A program made the position numbers and the translations under genes. From the NCBI GenBank assembly GCA_003135995.1, contig PNBM01000291.1, positions 17,081-24,974 on the forward strand: a stretch of DNA of 7,894 nucleotides. Direction: 5' to 3'. Of the stretch, positions 4,105-7,894 are shown in pieces (within the stretch, counting starts at the first letter, position 1; the number at the start of each line of letters is the position of its first letter). The notes below the pieces were generated by a model. It was given only the letters and a program-made list of their open reading frames with translations, ran no database searches and was not told the DNA's origin. The stretch comes from Ignavibacteriota bacterium (GTDB taxonomy: Bacteria > Bacteroidota > Ignavibacteria > Tepidaquicellales > Tepidaquicellaceae).

Positions 4105-5805
4105 ATGAAAGTAAATTGCAAAATATCACCTCGATTGATTATGAATATCTCTTCACTTTATACTGATTCGGTCCGTGTTTTTATGGAATATATAGACAAT
4201 TCAATAGATTCTGCCGAGAATGAAAATTCTTTAATGGTAAATCTAACAGGTGAAAATATTCAGTATAAAAATAAAGTTGAGATAAAAATAAGTATCTCAG
4301 GAAAATATTATAAGACCGGAAAAATTAAAATCAGTGATAATGCTACCGGTATTAAAGAATTAAGAAACGTTGTTGAGAAAATTGGTAATTCGGAAAAGAA
4401 ATCACAAGCTTGGTTAAACGGTCAATTTGGCTACGGAATTTACAGTTTTTTAGCTATATGCGATACATTGGAATTCAGGACTAAACACGTTGATAATATA
4501 TACTCAGAATATATTAAAATTAAAAGAAATGATTTTATGATTGATGACCTGAACGATTTAAAATTTGAAATTGTAACTGAAAAACCGCATGCTCCGATTT
4601 CAGGAACAGAAGTAACATTATCAGGTTTTTCAAAAGACAGCTGGTCTGAAATAAATGTTGATCTTCTTAAATCAGAAATTGAAAGCCATTTCGAATTATT
4701 ACTCCAAAACCCGAATATTGAAATTGAAATCATTAATTCAGATGGAAAATCATTTCAATGTTTCCCTTATGATTATAATCAACATCAAGGTGAAATATTT
4801 GATAAAACAATTTCGATACCGGTAAAAGTAAATGAATTTGATGATTTATTAGGTAAGAATAGAGTACGAATATTTTTAAAAATTACTCCAAAAGTAGCTA
4901 TTGAAAGACCGCCCGTGTTGATTTCCAAAAACCGCCGGGTAATGGAACTCTGGCAAATAAAATACAATTTATTCAGGTCTCAAAAGAGAAAAGAACTTTG
5001 GAACGCACCAAATGTAACTGGATTTATTGATGCCAAAAATCTTTTAAATCCGACTTTGGCCAGGAATGATTTTAAAAATGATAAGAATTATAAACTTGTA
5101 AGAAAAGCAATATTAGATACTGAAGAAGAAATCCTGACAAAATTTAGACAGGCAGTAGCAGACAATATAACTGGTGATTTTTCTGAAATTGAATCGCGTT
5201 TTAATTCAAATTTAGAAAGTCTTATTGATATAAGTTCTGAAGACAAACGTAAATTTCAAAATGGGGATATAGTAAAATTATCAGATATTGGTGAATTGTT
5301 GAATGTTCTAGTCCCTCATAGAACAGGCTCAACTGAATCTAACTTTTTAAAAGACAATTTAAATACAAGTGTTGGTAAAGGGAGTAAGAAGAAAAAGGTA
5401 TCCGAGGAAAGCGAAGTAATAAAAATGGAGAAAAGTCGTGAATTTGTGTCTATACCAAATAGTGATGAAAATAAATTGATACTAAAAATAGATGACTCCA
5501 CTGAACCCATAAAAGACAGTAAAGGGAATATTAAACGTTCAGAATTATTCGGCAATACTGTACACATTTACAAGAAACACCCTGATTTTATAAAAAGGAT
5601 ATCAACGGACAGACTTGGTTTAGAGTTTGTCACTTCAGAGTTAATCACATATTTAATCAGTGAAATGTTGATACATTACACAAACTTCAGTTTCCAGCAA
5701 AAAGAAAAATCTGAAAGAAAAGAAGTACTAATTTTCTTTACAGACTGGCTATACAAACTTGAAGATTCACTCAAAAATTTAATTGGAAAACCATTAAGTA
5801 AATAA
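4105..5805 (+). CDS. GHKL-fold ATPase (Hsp90/MORC/MutL-like), 566 aa
   Basis: The N-terminus has the Bergerat ATP-binding fold. The N-box is E28-YID-N32-SIDSA, with the catalytic glutamate and Mg-binding asparagine present. The G1 box is D78-NATGI (an alanine where DNGxG usually has the first glycine), the G2 loop is NGQFGYGIYSF (105-115), and a GTEV motif lies at 167-170. Residues about 200-340 look like the transducer (S5-like) domain, with NRRV (276-279), NVTGFIDA (303-310) and PTLARNDF (316-323). A lysine/serine-rich linker around 430-455 precedes a C-terminal helical module (about 490-560) containing HPDF. Such proteins dimerise on ATP and act as clamps or chaperones. ATG 4105 is preferred; a TTG at 4087 adds six residues from within the hairpin. 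The gene is followed after eight bases by the ClpP-like gene, which points to co-expression. The specific substrate is unknown. Confidence 0.85.
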   Translation: MKVNCKISPRLIMNISSLYTDSVRVFMEYIDNSIDSAENENSLMVNLTGENIQYKNKVEIKISISGKYYKTGKIKISDNATGIKELRNVVEKIGNSEKKSQAWLNGQFGYGIYSFLAICDTLEFRTKHVDNIYSEYIKIKRNDFMIDDLNDLKFEIVTEKPHAPISGTEVTLSGFSKDSWSEINVDLLKSEIESHFELLLQNPNIEIEIINSDGKSFQCFPYDYNQHQGEIFDKTISIPVKVNEFDDLLGKNRVRIFLKITPKVAIERPPVLISKNRRVMELWQIKYNLFRSQKRKELWNAPNVTGFIDAKNLLNPTLARNDFKNDKNYKLVRKAILDTEEEILTKFRQAVADNITGDFSEIESRFNSNLESLIDISSEDKRKFQNGDIVKLSDIGELLNVLVPHRTGSTESNFLKDNLNTSVGKGSKKKKVSEESEVIKMEKSREFVSIPNSDENKLILKIDDSTEPIKDSKGNIKRSELFGNTVHIYKKHPDFIKRISTDRLGLEFVTSELITYLISEMLIHYTNFSFQQKEKSERKEVLIFFTDWLYKLEDSLKNLIGKPLSK

Positions 5806-5813
5806 AAATAATT

Positions 5814-6455
5814 ATGATAAAGAAGAAATTAGAAATAAGAACACGTAATGAAGATATTCTTTGCATTGAAGAAGAAATAAATTCTACACACATAATAAAT
5901 TTAATGAATTTGTTAAACTCAGACCCATCTCGTCATTTAATAATAAAGCTGGATAACATAATAAAAGGATGTTTTGCATATGCTAATTTATTTCGTGAAA
6001 TTTTGCATTCAACTAATCGAAAAATTACTGTGATTTGCTCAGGAATAATAAATTTGAGCGGTTTGATTCCTCTCATAGGTAACTACCATATTGATAAATT
6101 AGCCTGTCATGATATGAGTTTCATTAGTGATAACCGCGATTATAAAAAAAATTATGTGGAGTATGCTTGTATGGAAAAATTTGATTTGTTTATCAAGGAA
6201 ATACTTTTTAGGAATACGCTACTTTTTTACGACGAAATTTTAAAATTAACTAAATCAGTAGAAGTATATACAGCAAAAGAATTAATGGAATTCGGAATAA
6301 TAGATGATATTTATTGTTTGTATACAGACAATAAATCGAATTCATCTTTTGCTGACAAAATAATCCAGAGAGAAGCAATACTCGAAAGACGAAATGAAAG
6401 AGACAAATTGAAATGTGAAGGTCGATTAATATCTACCCCGATAGGATTAAATTGA
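5814..6455 (+). CDS. ClpP-like pseudoprotease, 213 aa
   Basis: The protein follows the ClpP/crotonase layout along most of its length: helix (24-35), strand HLIIKLDN (41-48), helix (54-65), strand and turn KITVICSGIINLSGLIPLIG (70-89), then a segment parallel to 'RVMIHQP' and the ending VYTAKELMEFGIIDDI (151-166), very close to ClpP's 'SAEEAKEYGLID'. By eye alignment the nucleophile serine position (G-Q-A-A-S) is Leu81 (G77-I-I-N-L), the catalytic His position is Ser105 and the Asp position is about Val149. Ser82, next to the expected nucleophile, is the only serine nearby. It is therefore likely a non-proteolytic scaffold or regulatory subunit. It lies eight bases after the ATPase gene, without a Shine-Dalgarno site, in one operon. 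The last 40 residues are charged. ClpP-like fold is likely; loss of activity is inferred from alignment by eye. Confidence 0.82.
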   Translation: MIKKKLEIRTRNEDILCIEEEINSTHIINLMNLLNSDPSRHLIIKLDNIIKGCFAYANLFREILHSTNRKITVICSGIINLSGLIPLIGNYHIDKLACHDMSFISDNRDYKKNYVEYACMEKFDLFIKEILFRNTLLFYDEILKLTKSVEVYTAKELMEFGIIDDIYCLYTDNKSNSSFADKIIQREAILERRNERDKLKCEGRLISTPIGLN

Positions 6456-6481
6456 AAATTCAAGATTTTGAAAATTATACA
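6452..6481 (+). promoter_or_regulatory. Candidate promoter before the cysteine-motif pair
   Basis: TTGAAA (6452-6457) overlaps the stop of the ClpP-like gene and is followed after 18 bases by TATACA (6476-6481). It would give a leader of about 50 bases before the ATG at 6536. The 80-base gap is nearly all A and T, so chance matches are frequent. Confidence 0.3.
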
Positions 6482-6535
6482 AAATATTTTAAAAACTTAT
6501 TAAACATTAAAACTTAAACGAAAGGAAAAAGTATT

Positions 6536-7126
6536 ATGAAATTAACAAAGCAACAAGTCGCTATTTATGAATTATCAGTTAAGTCATTCATTGACTTTTA
6601 CGAATTAAAATGTAACCTGCCGGATATTATAACTGAAGGCGATATCGAAGTACGGGAAGATTTATATCCCGAAGGTGTGGCGGCAATTTTTGCCGTTCCC
6701 TTTGATTATAGTATCGGTATGCATCTCTGGTTTGATACAGAATTAGGGAACTACCAAGTTTCTGTCGATATAGATTTTTTGAACGGGCGTACAACAGTTA
6801 CTTTTGATTCTGATATTCATACAAGCGAACCTATAAAAGACAAACAAATTACCACTAAGGTAGAACAATTATCAGAAAAAGATTTCAATAATTTTGTGAG
6901 TAAATACCTTCCGGTTATTGAATCGTTTTTGGATACTTTAGATAGAATAGAAAGAAATAAACCTTGTGAAAATGACTGCTTTTACTGTGAACAAAGAAAG
7001 AAAAATAATGGGGGCTGTGATAAAATGTACATTTCAAAAAGTGAATATACTCCTGAAGAGAATGCATGGAGGCAACGAATAACCTTAGCCAGAGAACAGA
7101 TGAAAAAAAATAAGTATGAGTTTTAA
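6536..7126 (+). CDS. Cysteine-motif hypothetical protein, 196 aa (paralogue of the gene at 7237)
   Basis: A soluble protein with no signal peptide. The N-terminal part (18-29) holds FIDFYELKCNLP, then DLYPE (42-46), and the middle (about 60-95) looks like beta strands (HLWFDTELGNYQ, FLNGRTTVTF). The C-terminal part has four cysteines, C144, C148, C151 and C161, in a CX3CX2CX9C pattern (CENDCFYC then GGC), followed by DKMYISKSEYTPEE. The spacing suits a small zinc-binding or iron-sulphur site, but the family is not recognised. AAAGGA nine bases before ATG 6536 fixes the start. It is clearly paralogous to the next long gene, sharing FYELKCNLP, DLYPE, FDT, DCFY and CDKMYIS..EYTPE. It may belong to the preceding operon or have its own promoter. 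Confidence 0.82.
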   Translation: MKLTKQQVAIYELSVKSFIDFYELKCNLPDIITEGDIEVREDLYPEGVAAIFAVPFDYSIGMHLWFDTELGNYQVSVDIDFLNGRTTVTFDSDIHTSEPIKDKQITTKVEQLSEKDFNNFVSKYLPVIESFLDTLDRIERNKPCENDCFYCEQRKKNNGGCDKMYISKSEYTPEENAWRQRITLAREQMKKNKYEF

Positions 7127-7202
7127 TTTAAATCGGGAATTCGCCACCGAGGTTTACAAGCTGGAAGAAAAACTGAATAAACTAAACGGCGAAAGAATTT
7201 AA
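7116..7202 (+). CDS. Possible 28-aa small protein between the paralogues
   Basis: ATG 7116 lies inside the end of the upstream gene (overlap of 11 bases in another frame), and the frame runs to TAA 7200-7202. The product contains REFATEVYKLEEKLNKLNG (7-25), a plausible amphipathic helix. Codons such as GCC, ACC, GAG, AAG and CTG make it richer in G+C than the surrounding spacer, which argues against random sequence. There is no clear Shine-Dalgarno site, but translation could be coupled to the upstream stop. It might instead be the remnant of a longer gene. Function unknown. Confidence 0.45.
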   Translation: MSFNLNREFATEVYKLEEKLNKLNGERI

Positions 7203-7236
7203 AAAATTTTAATTAATTAAATAAAGGAAAATTATA

Positions 7237-7797
7237 ATGAAATTAGAAAAGAAATTTATCATAAATGATAATAATAGAATAAAGCAGTTAAAAAACTTTT
7301 ATGAACTGAAATGCAATTTGCCGGGCAAAATTATAGTAGGAATTTTTGTAGTCAGTAAAGATTTATATCCTGAAAATGTCAATTGTGTAACTACCGAATA
7401 TGACAAAGGTCACCTTACCCTTAATATGTTTTTTGATACTGATTTCGGATTATATTTAACTTTTAGTGTAATTGACCTTCATAACGGAAAAGTTACAACC
7501 CAGTTTTATCCTAGATATTTCAAAGGTGAGGAAATAGATAATGAAGTAAAGTTATACCCACTAAATACAGAACAAACAGAAAAATTAATCGATTTTTGTT
7601 TGCCTTCTATCGATAAGTTTCTGAAGACCATAAGTAAATTGAAAAGAAATTATCCTTGTTCAAAAGATTGCTTTTATAAGAATAAAAAAGGTAAAAATGG
7701 AAAATGTGATAAGATGTATATTTCTCAAACTGAATACACCCCTGAAAAAGACAAAATGAGGCAGCAAATTGCTCTTGGTATAAAGGGGAAGAAATAG
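7237..7797 (+). CDS. Cysteine-motif hypothetical protein, 186 aa, paralogue with one cysteine lost
   Basis: A tandem paralogue of the gene at 6536, with the same layout: KNFYELKCNLP near the N-terminus, DLYPE, FFDT, DLHNGKVTTQF in the middle, RNYPCSKDCFY and CDKMYISQTEYTPE at the end. Here the cysteine cluster is C141, C145 and C157. The third cysteine of its sister (C151) is replaced by lysine and one residue of the loop is missing, so a four-cysteine metal site cannot form in the same way. AAAGGA eight bases before ATG 7237 supports the start. Duplication followed by divergence is clear; identity outside the conserved blocks is modest, so the duplication is not recent. Function unknown. Confidence 0.82.
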   Translation: MKLEKKFIINDNNRIKQLKNFYELKCNLPGKIIVGIFVVSKDLYPENVNCVTTEYDKGHLTLNMFFDTDFGLYLTFSVIDLHNGKVTTQFYPRYFKGEEIDNEVKLYPLNTEQTEKLIDFCLPSIDKFLKTISKLKRNYPCSKDCFYKNKKGKNGKCDKMYISQTEYTPEKDKMRQQIALGIKGKK

Positions 7798-7828
7798 AAA
7801 CAATACAAAGAAATAAGGTATAATATAA

Positions 7829-7894
7829 TTGGCAGACGCGATCTCAACATATAATCCGAATGAACAACCTCAAACCGAGGGTGTGAACCACATG
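7829..7894 (+). CDS. Start of a further gene, 3' end outside the window
   Basis: From TTG 7829 the frame stays open for 22 codons to the right edge, reading MADAISTYNPNEQPQTEGVN at first. TAAGG (7814-7818) lies ten bases upstream, a suitable Shine-Dalgarno site, and the codons are richer in G+C (GCA GAC GCG ATC) than the spacer before them. It is 31 bases after the preceding stop, so it is likely part of the same transcript. The stretch is too short to name. An ATG at 7892 is an alternative start. Confidence 0.5.
   Translation, partial: MADAISTYNPNEQPQTEGVNHM

Noticed and set aside
3684..4121. 145-codon ORF on the minus strand
   Set aside because: It lies opposite the 180-aa gene and the hairpin, is rich in Ser/Leu as expected of an antisense frame, and has no promoter or ribosome site.
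4440..5567. Three minus-strand ORFs inside the ATPase gene
   Set aside because: They are antisense to a gene with clear GHKL motifs, and their composition is that of reverse-complement reading.
6670..6705. Short inverted repeat GGCAA/TTGCC in the 196-aa gene
   Set aside because: It is a 5-bp arm within coding sequence, explained by Ala/Val codons, with no T-run.
1..7894. CRISPR array, tRNA, transposase or integrase
   Set aside because: No regularly spaced repeats, cloverleaf patterns or recognisable recombinase motifs were seen on either strand.

Overview
The window is AT-rich DNA, with many stretches near 25-30% GC when counted by eye. Several genes carry AAAGGA-type Shine-Dalgarno sites 8-9 bases before ATG, and genes are packed with TAATG stop/start overlaps. 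A C-terminal motif in the 317-residue protein is loosely like RteC-type proteins of Bacteroidota. Together these fit a low-GC bacterium of the Bacteroidota/FCB kind, but no marker gene, rRNA or tRNA is present, so the assignment is tentative. Most genes are small and unfamiliar, as expected of an accessory or mobile region. No transposase, integrase, phage structural gene or CRISPR array is visible.

Layout. (1) At the left edge two small genes run leftward (376 to 158, and 158 to off the edge) and overlap as TAATG. (2) A non-coding gap of about 490 bases (377-863) holds two copies of a TTTGACA-containing repeat and four inverted repeats. (3) A 317-residue protein of unknown function (864-1817) runs rightward and is followed by a terminator-like hairpin. 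(4) A 95-residue helical protein (1982-2269) overlaps a sigma-54 activator (2269-3252) by one base. The activator has an AAA+ core and a Fis-type HTH but no sensor domain. (5) A 261-base regulatory gap (3253-3513) holds a perfect 20-bp palindrome, a GG-N10-GC sigma-54-like promoter candidate, a second dyad and a small leader hairpin. (6) Three genes follow: a 180-residue ClpP/crotonase-like protein without an active site (3514-4056), a 566-residue GHKL (Hsp90/MORC-like) ATPase (4105-5805), and a 213-residue protein with clearer ClpP-like topology in which all three catalytic positions are replaced (5814-6455). A strong GC-rich hairpin separates the first from the second. (7) Two paralogous cysteine-motif proteins (6536-7126 and 7237-7797) flank a 28-codon ORF, and a further gene begins at 7829 and leaves the window.

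How the parts may work together (inference). The sensorless activator probably switches on the adjacent ClpP-like / GHKL ATPase / ClpP-like cluster from the palindrome-containing gap. The cluster would be an ATP-driven conformational clamp working with two non-proteolytic ClpP-fold partners under sigma-54 control. I do not recognise this combination as a described system, and it is the best candidate here for something new. A role in stress response, mobile-element biology or anti-phage defence is possible, but the sequence does not decide between them.
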